DNA of 64,000 bases, from the NCBI RefSeq assembly GCF_900109195.1, contig NZ_FNZG01000002.1, forward strand, positions 628,191 to 692,190, in the 5' to 3' direction. The stretch comes from Pseudooceanicola nitratireducens (GTDB taxonomy: Bacteria > Pseudomonadota > Alphaproteobacteria > Rhodobacterales > Rhodobacteraceae). The position numbers and the translations under genes were made by a program. Shown here in pieces: positions 49,337 to 58,916 of this stretch. Numbering within the stretch: position 1 is the first letter of the stretch; the number at the start of each line of letters is the position of its first letter. The notes under the pieces were generated by a model. It saw only the letters and a list, made by a program, of their open reading frames with translations, made no database searches and was not told where the DNA came from.

Positions 49337-50281
49337 GTGACCGAGATACTGGAGCCAAACGCGCAGGGCCTGCGCAGCGCCGCCGCGATTCTGGGCCGGG
49401 GCGGGCTGGTCGCCTTGCCGACGGAAACGGTCTATGGGCTGGCGGGCGACGCCACCAATGACAGCGCCGTGGCCGCGATCTACCAGGCCAAGGGACGCCC
49501 CAGTTTCAACCCCCTGATCGTGCATGTGGCCGATGCCTCTGTGGCCGAAGGGCTGGTGACGGTGTCGCCCATGGCGCAGCGCCTGGCGGATGCCTTCTGG
49601 CCCGGCCCGCTGACGCTTGTGCTGCCGCTGCGTCCGGATGCGGGCGTGTCGCCACTGGTGACGGCGGGGCTGACGACGCTGGCGGTGCGGGTGCCGGAAC
49701 ACCCCGTCGCGCAGGGGCTTCTGCAGGTCTTCGGCGGCGGTTTGGCCGCGCCTTCGGCCAACCCCTCGGGGCGGGTCAGCGCGGTGACGGCGGACCACGT
49801 GATGACCGGGCTTGCGGGTCGCATCGACGCGGTTCTGGATGGTGGACCCTGCAGCGTCGGCGTGGAAAGCACCATCGTCGGCTTCGATGGCGACCGCGCC
49901 GTGATCCTGCGCGAAGGCGGTGTCCCGGCCGAGGCGCTGGCCGAGGTGCTGGGCCACGATCCCGACCGCCGGAAAGAGGTCGGGGCGATTACGGCACCCG
50001 GTCAGCTTGCCTCGCATTACGCGCCGGGCGGTGCCGTGCGGATCAATGCGACCATGGCGCAGCCGGGCGAGGTCTTTGTCGGCTTTGGCCCGATGGAGTG
50101 TGATCTGAACCTGTCGGAAACCGGTGATCTGGCCGAGGCGGCGGCGAACCTGTTCCGGCATTTCCACCAGCTGGACGCCGAGGGTGCCGCGCGTATCGCC
50201 GTGGCCCCGGTTCCCGAAACGGGGCTGGGCCGGGCGATCAACGACCGGCTGCGCCGGGCCGCCGCCCCGCGCGACAGCTGA
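49337..50281 (+). CDS. tsaC: L-threonylcarbamoyladenylate synthase (TsaC/Sua5)
   Basis: 314 residues, the longer Sua5 type with a C-terminal extra domain. 'LVALPTETVYGLAGDATND' and 'KGRPSFNPLIVHV' form the ATP/threonine site, and 'PSANPSGRVSAVTADHV' is the second motif; the linker 'APGQLASHYAPGG' marks the start of the Sua5 domain. It makes threonylcarbamoyl-AMP for t6A, so it feeds the TsaB protein encoded at 11 kb. The start is GTG 49337. Confidence 0.92.
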   Translation: MTEILEPNAQGLRSAAAILGRGGLVALPTETVYGLAGDATNDSAVAAIYQAKGRPSFNPLIVHVADASVAEGLVTVSPMAQRLADAFWPGPLTLVLPLRPDAGVSPLVTAGLTTLAVRVPEHPVAQGLLQVFGGGLAAPSANPSGRVSAVTADHVMTGLAGRIDAVLDGGPCSVGVESTIVGFDGDRAVILREGGVPAEALAEVLGHDPDRRKEVGAITAPGQLASHYAPGGAVRINATMAQPGEVFVGFGPMECDLNLSETGDLAEAAANLFRHFHQLDAEGAARIAVAPVPETGLGRAINDRLRRAAAPRDS

Positions 50282-50299
50282 ACTGGGAAAGCGCTGCTA

Positions 50300-50866
50300 T
50301 CAGGCGTGACCGGCGGTCGAGGACAGGGTGAGGATGTCGATATTCTCGTTAACCAGGGCCTTGTCCCACTTGCGCGCATCCTCGGTCCCGAAGACCAGGT
50401 CAAAGGGCGCGTCCCCGATCAGCCAGGCGTTCTGGGCGATTTCGCTTTCCAGCTGGCCGGGGCCCCAGCCGCAATAGCCCAGAAGGACCAGCGTCTGCAC
50501 CGGTCCCTGGCCCAGGGCGATGTCTTCCAGAATATCCAGCGTGCCGGTCAGGGCCAGATCCTCGGTCACGGGCAGGGTGGAGATCGCGCTGGCATAATCC
50601 TGCGAATGCAGCACGAAGCCGCGTTCGGTTTCGACGGGCCCGCCGGTGTGGATCGGCAGGTCGCGAAAACCGTCGTTGGTGTCCAGGTCCAGCTGTTCGG
50701 TCAGATCGGCCAGGGTGATCCCCTGGCTGGGCTGGTTGATCATCAGCCCCATGGCCCCTTCGTCGGAATGGGCGCAGATCACGATGACCGAGCGTGAGAA
50801 TCGCGGATCCCCCATGTCGGGCATGGCGATCAGGATCTTTCCGCTAAGGTCGAGGGTCTGTGACAC
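50300..50866 (-). CDS. YqgE/AlgH family protein
   Basis: 188 residues from a GTG at 50866, preceded by GGAGCAG; a TTG 30 bases upstream is the alternative but less likely. 'LSGKILIAMPDMGDPRFSRSVI' and 'EGAMGLMINQP' are the YqgE signature, and 'LLGYCGWGPGQLESEI' the third block. The function remains unclear. Here it ends convergently with tsaC and is divergent from the DsbD-like gene, without the usual ruvX partner. Confidence 0.9.
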   Translation of the reverse strand: MSQTLDLSGKILIAMPDMGDPRFSRSVIVICAHSDEGAMGLMINQPSQGITLADLTEQLDLDTNDGFRDLPIHTGGPVETERGFVLHSQDYASAISTLPVTEDLALTGTLDILEDIALGQGPVQTLVLLGYCGWGPGQLESEIAQNAWLIGDAPFDLVFGTEDARKWDKALVNENIDILTLSSTAGHA

Positions 50867-51000
50867 GTCTGCTCCGGGTCTGAAGGGTGGGTCCAAGTGT
50901 GGGCGCTTTGTGGCCCGGATTCAACGGGTGTCGTCATGGAAAGCTGTCTCGCCTATTTGTGAGTTGGCTTTGAAGTCGTGACCCGGCAAATCTGGCGATC

Positions 51001-51816
51001 ATGACTTTGCGCCACCTTCTGTCCTCTTGCTGCCTTGCGCTGCTTCCGGTTGTTGCCGGGGGTGTGGCGCAGGCCAATCCCTATGCCGACCACCTTGCCG
51101 TGCGGCTTTTGCCGGGCTGGAAACAGGCCGACGGGTCGCATATCGCGGGGCTGGAATTCCAGCTGAGCCAGGGGTGGAAGACCTATTGGCGCGCGCCCGG
51201 TGACGCCGGGGTGCCGCCGGTTTTTGACTGGAGCGCATCGCAGAACGTCGCCCGCGTCGACGTGATCTGGCCGACGCCGCATGTCTTCTGGCAGAACGGC
51301 ATGCGGTCCATCGGCTATAGCGACCGGGTGGTGCTGCCGCTGCGGATCGAACCCTCGGGCTCGGGCGCGGTGCATCTGGACGGCGTGCTTCAGGTCGGCA
51401 TCTGTTCCGACATCTGCGTGCCGCTGCATGTGGATCTGTCGACGCTGGTGCTTCCGCCGCAGGGGCGGCGCGACCCGGCGATTGCCGCATCTCTGGCGGA
51501 ACGGCCCTTTTCCGGGGCCGAGGCCGGGGTGCGCGACGTGACCTGCCGGGTGGAACCCAAGGGCCGCAAGATGCGCCTGCGGGCCGAGATCGTGATGCCC
51601 GCCGCCGGCGCGGATGAGGTCGTCGTGGTCGAGACCCGCGATCCCAACCTCTGGGTGTCCGAGGCCAAGACCCGCCGCCAGGGCGATCATCTGACCGCCG
51701 AGGCTGTGATCATGCCGATGTCGGGTGGTGCGATGATGTTTGACCGCTCGTCCCTGAACCTGACGGTTCTGGGCGGGGGCCAGACCATCGAGATCGAGGG
51801 CTGCGCGGCCCGTTAA
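51001..51816 (+). CDS. Exported protein with DsbD N-terminal-like (thiol interchange) domain
   Basis: 271 residues. A signal peptide (about 25 residues) precedes a domain with 'GLEFQLSQGWKTYWRAPGDAGVPPVFDW' and the cysteine pair in 'LQVGICSDICVPLHVDL', which matches the periplasmic N-terminal domain of DsbD. There are no transmembrane helices or C-terminal thioredoxin domain, so it is the stand-alone form common in Rhodobacteraceae. It probably takes reducing equivalents from an inner-membrane CcdA-type protein. Converges with the RND gene. Confidence 0.83.
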   Translation: MTLRHLLSSCCLALLPVVAGGVAQANPYADHLAVRLLPGWKQADGSHIAGLEFQLSQGWKTYWRAPGDAGVPPVFDWSASQNVARVDVIWPTPHVFWQNGMRSIGYSDRVVLPLRIEPSGSGAVHLDGVLQVGICSDICVPLHVDLSTLVLPPQGRRDPAIAASLAERPFSGAEAGVRDVTCRVEPKGRKMRLRAEIVMPAAGADEVVVVETRDPNLWVSEAKTRRQGDHLTAEAVIMPMSGGAMMFDRSSLNLTVLGGGQTIEIEGCAAR

Positions 51817-51844
51817 GCCACGCCCTTTCCCGTATCTTCCAGCC

Positions 51845-54800
51845 TCAGCCCGCCCGCCGGCGGGCCATCATCAGCGTCAGCGCGCCCAGGGCGTAGACCG
51901 CCAGCGCGATCAGCGCCGTGCCCAGCACGAACAGGATCAGGCCCGCGGTCATCGCCGATCCCACGGGGGCCAGCGGGGCGATCATCGCGGGCAGCGCGCC
52001 GGTGACGGCGACCCAGCCCAGGGTCAGCGCGAACCAGCCCAGCACCAGCACGGTCGCGGCCTGAAGCGCGCCGCGCAGCTGCGTCGCGCGCCGGGCCCGC
52101 AGCCCGCGCCGCCAGGCCCCGACCAGCCGCGAAATGTCGTCCTGCACCGCCAGAAGGGCGGGCACGATCATCAGGACCAGCACCATGCCGAAGCCCAGGC
52201 CATAGACCAGGGTGATCACGGTCGGTCGCAGGAACTGTGCCTGGCTGGATTGTTCGTAGAGCAGCGGGGCCAGGCCCAGGACCGTCGTCAGCGTGGTCAG
52301 CATCACGGGCCGCAGCCGGTCCGCCGTGCCGTCGATGATCGACGGCACCAGCCCGCGGGTTTCGGAATATTCGTCGATCGTGGTCACCAGCACGATGGAA
52401 TCGTTGATGATGATCCCGGTCATGCCCAGCAGGCCGACCACGGTGAACATCGACAGCGGTACATCCCACAGATAGTGGCCATAGACCGTCCCGACGAGGC
52501 CGAAGGGAATGATCGCCATGACGACCATGGGCCGGGTCCAGCTGGAAAACACCCAGGCCAGGACAAGGTAGATACCGACCATGACCAGGATCGCGCCATT
52601 GCGCGCATCGGTCAGGAATTCGTCTTCCTGTTCGCTCAGCCCCGACAGGCGCCATTCGACCTGGTGATCGGCGGCGATGATCGGCAGGATCTCGTCCTGC
52701 AGGGCTTCCAGGATTTCCGACGCGCGGGCAGGATCGTCTTCCGAGATGTCGCCGGTGACCGAGATCAGCCGCAGCCCGTTTTCCCGCCGCACGGTGGAAA
52801 ATCCGGTCTGCCGGTCGACGCGCACGATGTCGGCCAACGGCACATAGCCGCCCGAGGCTGTGCGCATCTGGGTGCGGTCCAGGAAATCGGCCGTCAGCTC
52901 TCCCTCGGGCAGTTCGACGCGGATGGTGGCGCTGCGGGGGCCATCGGGATAGGTCGCGGCCTCGATCCCGTTCAGGCGGTTGCGCAGCACGCGGCCCAGG
53001 GTGTCGATGGTGAAGCCAAGCGCCTGGCCCTGCGGGGTCAGCTCCAGGATCAGCTCTTCCTTGTCGAAGGCCATGCTGTCCTCGACGGCGGAAACCTCGG
53101 GGAAGGGCAGAAGCGCGACCTTCAGCGCCTCGGCCGCCGTTTTCAGCGCGTCGGAACTGGCCCCGTAGAACTGCACGTCCAGCGCATCGCCGCCGGGGCC
53201 CGACCGCCAGCCGCGGAAGCTGAGTTCTTCCAGCATCGGATGGCGTTCGACGCGGTCCTGAAGATCGCCCAGGAAGACAAAGCTGGAATAGGGGCGGTCG
53301 TCGGCCTCGATCAGTTCGATCGCGATGGACCCCAGCTGATCGGCGTCCTTGGTGTCGGCCCCGGTCAGGGCGCGGCCGGTGTTGCCGCCGATCTCGGCCA
53401 GGGCATAGTCGACGGGGTTCTTGCCGTGCTCTTTCTCGTACTCCGCCGCCAGGTCGGTGACGGCCTTCTGCAGCAGGCGCATCTGCGCCAGGGTGTCGTC
53501 GCGGCTGGCCCCTTCGGCCATCATGAAGTTGCCGCTGATCGACCCGCGTTCCGGCGCGTTGAAGAACCGCCAGGGCACATCGCCGCTGATCAGCAGCACG
53601 GCCTGGCTGGACAGCGCCACGGTGACCAGCGCAAAGACCGGATAGCGGGCCCAGACCACGGCGGCGACGAAGGGGCGGAACAGGGTGTCACGGACCCAGC
53701 CGAAGCCCCGGTTCACCTGGCGCGAGGGCCAGTCGTACCAATGTTCGCGGTCGGTGTGTTCCAGCGCATGGGACATGTGGCGCGGCAGGATCAGGAAACA
53801 TTCCACCAGCGAGGCGATCAGCACCGCGATCACCGTAAAGGGAATGTCCGCGATCATGTCGCCGAAGCGGCCGCCGATGGCCGTCAGGCCAAAGAAGGCG
53901 ATGACCGTGGTCAGCGTGGCGGAAAACACCGGCATGGCCATGCGGCGGGCGGCATTCTCGGCGGCGATGATGGGCGGTTCGCGCAGCTTGCGGGCGCGGG
54001 CGTCGGCGTGTTCTCCCACGACGATGGCGTCATCCACCACGATGCCGGTGGTGATGATCAGCGCAAAAAGCGAGATCATGTTGATCGTCAGCCCGCCCAG
54101 ATACATCAGCGCAATCGCGGCCAGCATCGACACCGGGATGCCGGCGGCAACCCAGAAGGCGGTGCGCGCGTTCAGGAACAGAAACAGCAGGATCACCACA
54201 AGGCCCAGGCCCATCAGCCCGTTGTCCAGCAGGATGTTCAGGCGGCCGGTGATCGCCTCGGCCCTTGTGCGGATCAGGTCGATCGAGGTGCCCTCGGGCA
54301 GGGTCTGCACCATCTGGTCGGCGACATCCTGCACCACGCCCTGGATCTTGATCGCATCGCCCTGGTCGGACCGGTCGACCCGCACCGAGATGGCCGGGTT
54401 TTCGCCGACGAAATAGCCCCGCAGGCGCGATGCGCCCTCGACCGTGATCGTGGCCACGTCGCCCACGGTCAGGTTGGTGCCATCGGTGTTCGACCGCAGC
54501 ACGATGCCGGCGATCTGGTCGGCGGATCGCTTTTCGACCCCGGTGCGGACGCGGGCATTGGCCCCGGTGACGTCGCCCGCCGGGCTGGCGTCGACCTCGG
54601 CCGCGATGGCGCTGGCGATCTCGGCCATGGTGATGTCATGGGCGATCAGGTTGACTGAGGGCACCTCGACCATGGTCTGCGGCGCGGCGACGCCACGGAT
54701 GGTGGTGCGGGTGACGCCTTCGGCGAACAGGCGGGTGACGAATTCATCGGCAAAGCGGCCCAGTTGATCCACATCGACGGGGCCGGTGATGACCACGTCG

Positions 54801-55234
54801 GTGACCCGGTCGCGCCAGCCACCGCGGCGGATCTCGGGGTCGTCGGATTCCTCGGGCAGGGTGCTGATCGCATCGACCGCCGCCTGCACGTCGTCGCTGG
54901 CGCGGGACATGTCCCAACCCGGCTCGAACTCCAGGTTGATGCTGGCGCGCCCCTCGGTCGAGGTCGAGGTCGAGCTTTCGACGCCTTCGACCGCCAGCAG
55001 CGCGGGTTCCATCAGCTGGACGATGGCGCTGTCGATATCCTCGGCCCCGGCGCCGTCCCAGGCCACGGTGACGGTGATGTCATCGACGATGGTGTCGGGG
55101 AAGAACTGCGCCCGCATCTGCGGCACGGCGCTGATGCCAAGCGCCAGCAGAAGCACCAGCAGCAGGTTCGCGGCGGTGCGGTGCCGGGTGAAATAGGACA
55201 GGATGCCCTGGGCGGGCGCCGGCGCGGGGATCAT
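51845..55234 (-). CDS. RND efflux transporter permease (AcrB-like)
   Basis: 1129 residues. Helix 4 has the proton-relay pair of aspartates in 'TTGIVVDDAIVVGEHADARAR', and two large periplasmic loops follow the first and seventh helices, as in HAE/AcrB pumps. After the usual twelve helices, an additional segment of about 100 residues contains further hydrophobic stretches ('AATVLVLGWFALTLGWVAV', 'GLILFVLGTALIALAVYAL'), suggesting two or three extra helices. It ends 1 base after the adaptor gene. No outer-membrane channel gene is nearby. Confidence 0.93.
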   Translation of the reverse strand: MIPAPAPAQGILSYFTRHRTAANLLLVLLLALGISAVPQMRAQFFPDTIVDDITVTVAWDGAGAEDIDSAIVQLMEPALLAVEGVESSTSTSTEGRASINLEFEPGWDMSRASDDVQAAVDAISTLPEESDDPEIRRGGWRDRVTDVVITGPVDVDQLGRFADEFVTRLFAEGVTRTTIRGVAAPQTMVEVPSVNLIAHDITMAEIASAIAAEVDASPAGDVTGANARVRTGVEKRSADQIAGIVLRSNTDGTNLTVGDVATITVEGASRLRGYFVGENPAISVRVDRSDQGDAIKIQGVVQDVADQMVQTLPEGTSIDLIRTRAEAITGRLNILLDNGLMGLGLVVILLFLFLNARTAFWVAAGIPVSMLAAIALMYLGGLTINMISLFALIITTGIVVDDAIVVGEHADARARKLREPPIIAAENAARRMAMPVFSATLTTVIAFFGLTAIGGRFGDMIADIPFTVIAVLIASLVECFLILPRHMSHALEHTDREHWYDWPSRQVNRGFGWVRDTLFRPFVAAVVWARYPVFALVTVALSSQAVLLISGDVPWRFFNAPERGSISGNFMMAEGASRDDTLAQMRLLQKAVTDLAAEYEKEHGKNPVDYALAEIGGNTGRALTGADTKDADQLGSIAIELIEADDRPYSSFVFLGDLQDRVERHPMLEELSFRGWRSGPGGDALDVQFYGASSDALKTAAEALKVALLPFPEVSAVEDSMAFDKEELILELTPQGQALGFTIDTLGRVLRNRLNGIEAATYPDGPRSATIRVELPEGELTADFLDRTQMRTASGGYVPLADIVRVDRQTGFSTVRRENGLRLISVTGDISEDDPARASEILEALQDEILPIIAADHQVEWRLSGLSEQEDEFLTDARNGAILVMVGIYLVLAWVFSSWTRPMVVMAIIPFGLVGTVYGHYLWDVPLSMFTVVGLLGMTGIIINDSIVLVTTIDEYSETRGLVPSIIDGTADRLRPVMLTTLTTVLGLAPLLYEQSSQAQFLRPTVITLVYGLGFGMVLVLMIVPALLAVQDDISRLVGAWRRGLRARRATQLRGALQAATVLVLGWFALTLGWVAVTGALPAMIAPLAPVGSAMTAGLILFVLGTALIALAVYALGALTLMMARRRAG

Positions 55235-55235
55235 C

Positions 55236-56696
55236 CTAGCCCCCCATCCGGGATTCGATGCGTTCGATCATGGCGGCGGGCACGCGGTCGGCTTCAAGCT
55301 GGGTCAGGATCCGGGTCTTGATGTCCGACGGCAGGCGGTCGTTACCGGTGATGAAGGCCTTCAGCTTTTCGCGCCGTTCCGGCGTCAGTTCGACCAGCGC
55401 GGGGGCGCTGCCGGCTTCGTCCTGGGGGCCTGTGCGCAGGGGGCGGACCTTGATGCCGCTGCCCAGCAGGGGAGAGCGTTGCGCGACGATCTCGCGCCCC
55501 TCGATGTCGGGGGCGCGGACCAGCACGTCATCGCCCTGGCGGCGCATCAGCGTGACCTGCAGCGTTTCCAGGCGGTCATCGGGGGTGATCGCCAGCACGG
55601 TTTCCGCCGCATCCAGCGCGGTTGCGGGCAGGCGGGCGACGTTTTCCAGCGGCGGTTCCGTGATCGAGACGGTGACGAAATCGCCGGGTTTCAGGCCCCG
55701 CGCGCTGTCGAGGCGGGCATAGATCAGCCGGCCGGTCTGGCCTTCGCCAACGGCGGCGCTGTCACGGGTGATCGTGCCGTCCGCCGTCAGCGCGATGCCC
55801 GAGACATCCAGCGTGACGGTCACGGGCGCGGACAGAAGCCGCCCCTGGTCGTTCAACAGCCGCGCATATTGCGAGGTCGAGACACGAAAGGCGACCTCAA
55901 GCGCGGTGTCGTCGACCAGCTGCGCCAGCTGTTCATTGGCAGATACCAGCCCGCCCTGAACCGCCGTCGGTCCCGACAGCGTGCCGTCGAATTCGGCGCG
56001 GACCACGGTATTGTCCAGCACGCGCTGCGCCTCGCCCTGGGCGATGCGGGCGCGGCTGAGGTCATTGGCGGCGGTTTCGACCCGGGTTTCGGCGGTGGCC
56101 AGGGCATTGCGGGCGGACAGGACGGATTGGCGGGCGGCCGCGGCGGCGATTTCGGCCGTCTCCACCGCAGAGGCGCTGCCAACGCCGCGATCCGCCAGAT
56201 CGACCTGGCGTTCATAGGCGCGCTGGCGCAGGTCGGCCTGTTCCTGGGTGGCGGTCAGCGTGTCGCGGGCGATGGCCACGGCGCGTTCGGCATCGCGGGT
56301 CGCGACATCGGCATCGGCCAGGTTGTTGGTGGCGCGGTCCAGGGCGGATTGCGCGTTGGCCGGGTCGATCCGGGCCAGCACTTGGCCCCTGGTGACGCGG
56401 GCGCCTTCTTCGAAATCCTCGGCCAGTTCGATCACTGTTCCGGCGGTGGCGGCGCGGATTTCCAGGGTGCGGCGGCTTAAAATTTCACCAAAGGCCGTCA
56501 TCTCGGGCGTGATCGTTTCCAGCCGGGCGGGCACGGCGTTGACGGAAAAGACCCGTTCCTGGGCGGGCGGCATGCGCGGGGTTTCCGACATCCGCGCCAC
56601 GACCGCATCCCGGACCGAGGAGACGGCGACCACGATCAGCCCAAGCGTCAGCGCAACAAGGAAAAGCCCCGACAGGCTATGTCTAAGAAATCGCAT
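55236..56696 (-). CDS. RND efflux periplasmic adaptor (membrane fusion protein)
   Basis: 486 residues. An N-terminal helix anchors it in the inner membrane, then come a lipoyl-like domain ('TLEIRAATAGTVIELAEDF' and 'QVLARIDPANAQSALDRA'), a long alpha-helical hairpin (about residues 100-200) and beta-barrel domains ('VRAEFDGTLSGPTAVQGGLV'). It links the RND pump, encoded 1 base downstream, to an outer-membrane channel elsewhere. No TetR or two-component regulator is adjacent; moaB precedes it by 124 bases. Confidence 0.92.
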   Translation of the reverse strand: MRFLRHSLSGLFLVALTLGLIVVAVSSVRDAVVARMSETPRMPPAQERVFSVNAVPARLETITPEMTAFGEILSRRTLEIRAATAGTVIELAEDFEEGARVTRGQVLARIDPANAQSALDRATNNLADADVATRDAERAVAIARDTLTATQEQADLRQRAYERQVDLADRGVGSASAVETAEIAAAAARQSVLSARNALATAETRVETAANDLSRARIAQGEAQRVLDNTVVRAEFDGTLSGPTAVQGGLVSANEQLAQLVDDTALEVAFRVSTSQYARLLNDQGRLLSAPVTVTLDVSGIALTADGTITRDSAAVGEGQTGRLIYARLDSARGLKPGDFVTVSITEPPLENVARLPATALDAAETVLAITPDDRLETLQVTLMRRQGDDVLVRAPDIEGREIVAQRSPLLGSGIKVRPLRTGPQDEAGSAPALVELTPERREKLKAFITGNDRLPSDIKTRILTQLEADRVPAAMIERIESRMGG

Positions 56697-56820
56697 TCAA
56701 ATCTTCCGACTGGCAGGCACGGCCCCCTGGCCACGCGGCTGGTAGTCACCCGGCAACGCAGAGGTCACTTAGGGTGTTACGCGGCAGTTTCCCCTTTCCG
56801 TCGAAAAAAGGCGAATAAAT

Positions 56821-57351
56821 TTATTTTTTACGGCGCAGGTGTTCGTCGAGCCTTGGCATGATCTCGACAAAGTTGCAGGGCGCGTGGCGGTAGTCGAACT
56901 GATGGACAAGGATTTCGTCCCAGGCGTCCTTGCAGGCCCCGGTGCTGCCGGGCAGGGCAAACAGGTAGGTGCCGCCCGCGACGCCCGCCGTGGCGCGGCT
57001 TTGCACCGCCGAAGTGCCGATCTTCTGCATCGAGACGATGGTGAAGATCGTGCCGAAGGCGTCGATTTCCTTTTCATAGACGTCGCGATGCGCCTCGACC
57101 GTGACATCGCGGCCTGTCAGCCCGGTGCCGCCCGTGGTCAGGATGGCGTCGATCTTCGGGTCGGCGATCCAGTCGCGCAGCTGGGCGCTGATCCGGTCGC
57201 GGTCGTCGGTGGTGATGGCGCGGGCGGCCAGACGGTGGCCGGCCGCTTCGATCCGCGCGGCCAGGGTATCGCCCGACCGGTCGTCCGCCGCGGTGCGGGT
57301 GTCCGAAACGGTCAGGACGGCGATGCCGATGGGAATGAAGTCCTTGGACAT
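56821..57351 (-). CDS. moaB: Molybdenum cofactor biosynthesis protein B
   Basis: 176 residues of the MoaB/MogA fold. 'IAVLTVSDTRTAADDRSGDTLAARI' and 'DAILTTGGTGLTGRDVTVEA' are the diagnostic blocks; 'TYLFALPGSTGACKDAWDEIL' is the C-terminal one. It is thought to act on molybdopterin (adenylylation). It lies 20 bases after the LysE-type gene and may be co-transcribed with it and the glycosylase. Confidence 0.93.
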   Translation of the reverse strand: MSKDFIPIGIAVLTVSDTRTAADDRSGDTLAARIEAAGHRLAARAITTDDRDRISAQLRDWIADPKIDAILTTGGTGLTGRDVTVEAHRDVYEKEIDAFGTIFTIVSMQKIGTSAVQSRATAGVAGGTYLFALPGSTGACKDAWDEILVHQFDYRHAPCNFVEIMPRLDEHLRRKK

Positions 57352-57371
57352 GTTGGCCTCGGTGCTTGGGA

Positions 57372-57992
57372 TCAGGAGGATTTCATCAGCGCCAGGCGCA
57401 GCGCCAGCAGGCCGAAGACCCCGGCGCTGGCACGGCCCAGCCAGCGGGCGAAGGTGTCGGACCGGGCCAGCCGGTTGCCCGCGCCACCCGCCATCTGACC
57501 GACCAGCCCGTTGATGACAAAGCCGCCCAGCCCCAGCATCACGCCATAGGCCAGGAACTGCGGCAAAACCGGCAGGGCAGGGTCGAGGAACTGCGGGATG
57601 AAGGCCAGGATGAACAAGATCACCTTGGGGTTGGTCAGGTTGACGAACAGCCCGTCGCGGAAGGCGTGGCGCGAGGCATCCCGGGGGATCTCGGACCGGG
57701 TGGAGCGCAGGGATTTAACGGCCAGCCAAAGAAGATAGGCGACGCCGATCCAGCGGATCACATCCAGAAGCGCGGGATGCGCGGCGATCAGCGCGGCCAG
57801 GCCCAGCCCGGCAATCGTCGCATGCACGATCGCCCCAAGCGCGATCCCGCCCGAGGCCGCCCAGGCCGGACGCGGCCCGCGCCGCAGCCCCTGGGCAAAG
57901 CAGAACATCATGTCCGCGCCGGGCGTCAGGTTCAGCGCGATACCGGCCGGAAGAAAGGCCATAAGCATCAGGGGATCGAAGGGCAGGGTCAT
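57372..57992 (-). CDS. LysE/RhtB family amino-acid exporter (second copy)
   Basis: 206 residues, about six helices. 'LTPGADMMFCFAQGLRRGP' at the N-terminus corresponds to the LysE motif (the usual Pro-Gly-Pro reads Pro-Gly-Ala), and 'VNLTNPKVILFILAFIPQF' is the second block. It is only distantly similar to the LysE gene at 5.7 kb. Substrate unknown. It lies 37 bases after the uracil-DNA glycosylase gene and 20 bases before moaB. Confidence 0.85.
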   Translation of the reverse strand: MTLPFDPLMLMAFLPAGIALNLTPGADMMFCFAQGLRRGPRPAWAASGGIALGAIVHATIAGLGLAALIAAHPALLDVIRWIGVAYLLWLAVKSLRSTRSEIPRDASRHAFRDGLFVNLTNPKVILFILAFIPQFLDPALPVLPQFLAYGVMLGLGGFVINGLVGQMAGGAGNRLARSDTFARWLGRASAGVFGLLALRLALMKSS

Positions 57993-58029
57993 CGTGGGGT
58001 CCCTTGGGGCAGGTCAGCCATTCAGCCGT

Positions 58030-58824
58030 TTAGCCATTGAGCCGGGCGCGAAGCGACAGAAGGTCGGCCCAGGCGTCGCGCTTGGCATGGGGCTGGCGCA
58101 GCAGATAGGCGGGGTGCGTCATGGGCAGGGCGGGTTTGCCGAAGGCCTGCGCCCAGGTGCCGCGCAGGCGCAGGATCCCCTGTTTGCCCAGGCCGGCGCG
58201 GCAGGCGATATTGCCCATCAGCACGATGAAATCCGGCGCGACCAGTTCGATATGCTTCTGCACAAAGGGCAGCATCATCGCGATTTCTTCCGGCTCGGGG
58301 TCACGGTTCTGCGGCGGCCGCCAGGGCAGAACGTTGGTGATATAGACCGCCTTTTCGGGCGTGTCGGCGCTGCGGTCCAGGTCGATGGCCGCCAGCATCC
58401 GGTCCAGAAGCTGCCCGGCGCGGCCGACAAAGGGGCGACCTTCGCGGTCCTCGTCACGGCCCGGGGCCTCGCCCAGGATCAGCACGCGGGCGCTGGCATG
58501 ACCATCGGCAAAGACCAGCGACCTTGCGCCGCGCTTCAGGGTGCAATGATCGAAATCGGCGATGGCGGCCTGCAATTCGTCCAGGGATTTCGCGGTGCTG
58601 GCGGCCTCTCGGGCGACCTCGACGGCGTCGACTTCCTTGCGGCGCACGACGTGGTCTTCGGCCTGGCCCTGCGCCTGGGCCTTCCTGGCCTGGGCTTTCT
58701 CGGCGGCCTCCTTGGCCACGGCAAAACGGTCGACCGGGGCATCCCCGATCGCCTCGTCCGCGCCAAGGTCCACCTGCCAGTCCAGCAGGGCCAGGGCGCT
58801 ATGCCATTCCAGAGCCGATTCCAT
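58030..58824 (-). CDS. Uracil-DNA glycosylase, family 4-like but without the iron-sulfur cysteines
   Basis: 264 residues. The catalytic motif 'LILGEAPGRDEDREGRPFVG' (residues 115-134) and 'MTHPAYLLR' (235-243) fit family 4 UDGs. However, the four Fe-S cysteines of that family are not kept: at the first pair only Cys94 remains ('CTLK', Lys where the second should be), and the later two positions are Trp168 ('NVLPWRPP') and Met183/184. The N-terminal 90 residues include an alanine- and glutamine-rich coiled coil. It removes uracil from DNA in base-excision repair, probably without a cluster; similar alphaproteobacterial enzymes exist. Confidence 0.85.
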   Translation of the reverse strand: MESALEWHSALALLDWQVDLGADEAIGDAPVDRFAVAKEAAEKAQARKAQAQGQAEDHVVRRKEVDAVEVAREAASTAKSLDELQAAIADFDHCTLKRGARSLVFADGHASARVLILGEAPGRDEDREGRPFVGRAGQLLDRMLAAIDLDRSADTPEKAVYITNVLPWRPPQNRDPEPEEIAMMLPFVQKHIELVAPDFIVLMGNIACRAGLGKQGILRLRGTWAQAFGKPALPMTHPAYLLRQPHAKRDAWADLLSLRARLNG

Positions 58825-58916
58825 TTGAACAGAGTAAACCTTTGTGCGGGGAGGGGAAACGGGGTGTCGACGTCGCGGATCGTCGGGCCGCGGTGCGGCG
58901 AGAAAGCGTAGGAACG

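Noticed and set aside
52250-54658. About 800-codon open frame opposite the RND permease gene
   Set aside because: Histidine-, glutamine- and arginine-rich composition with no domain; typical antisense shadow in GC-rich DNA.
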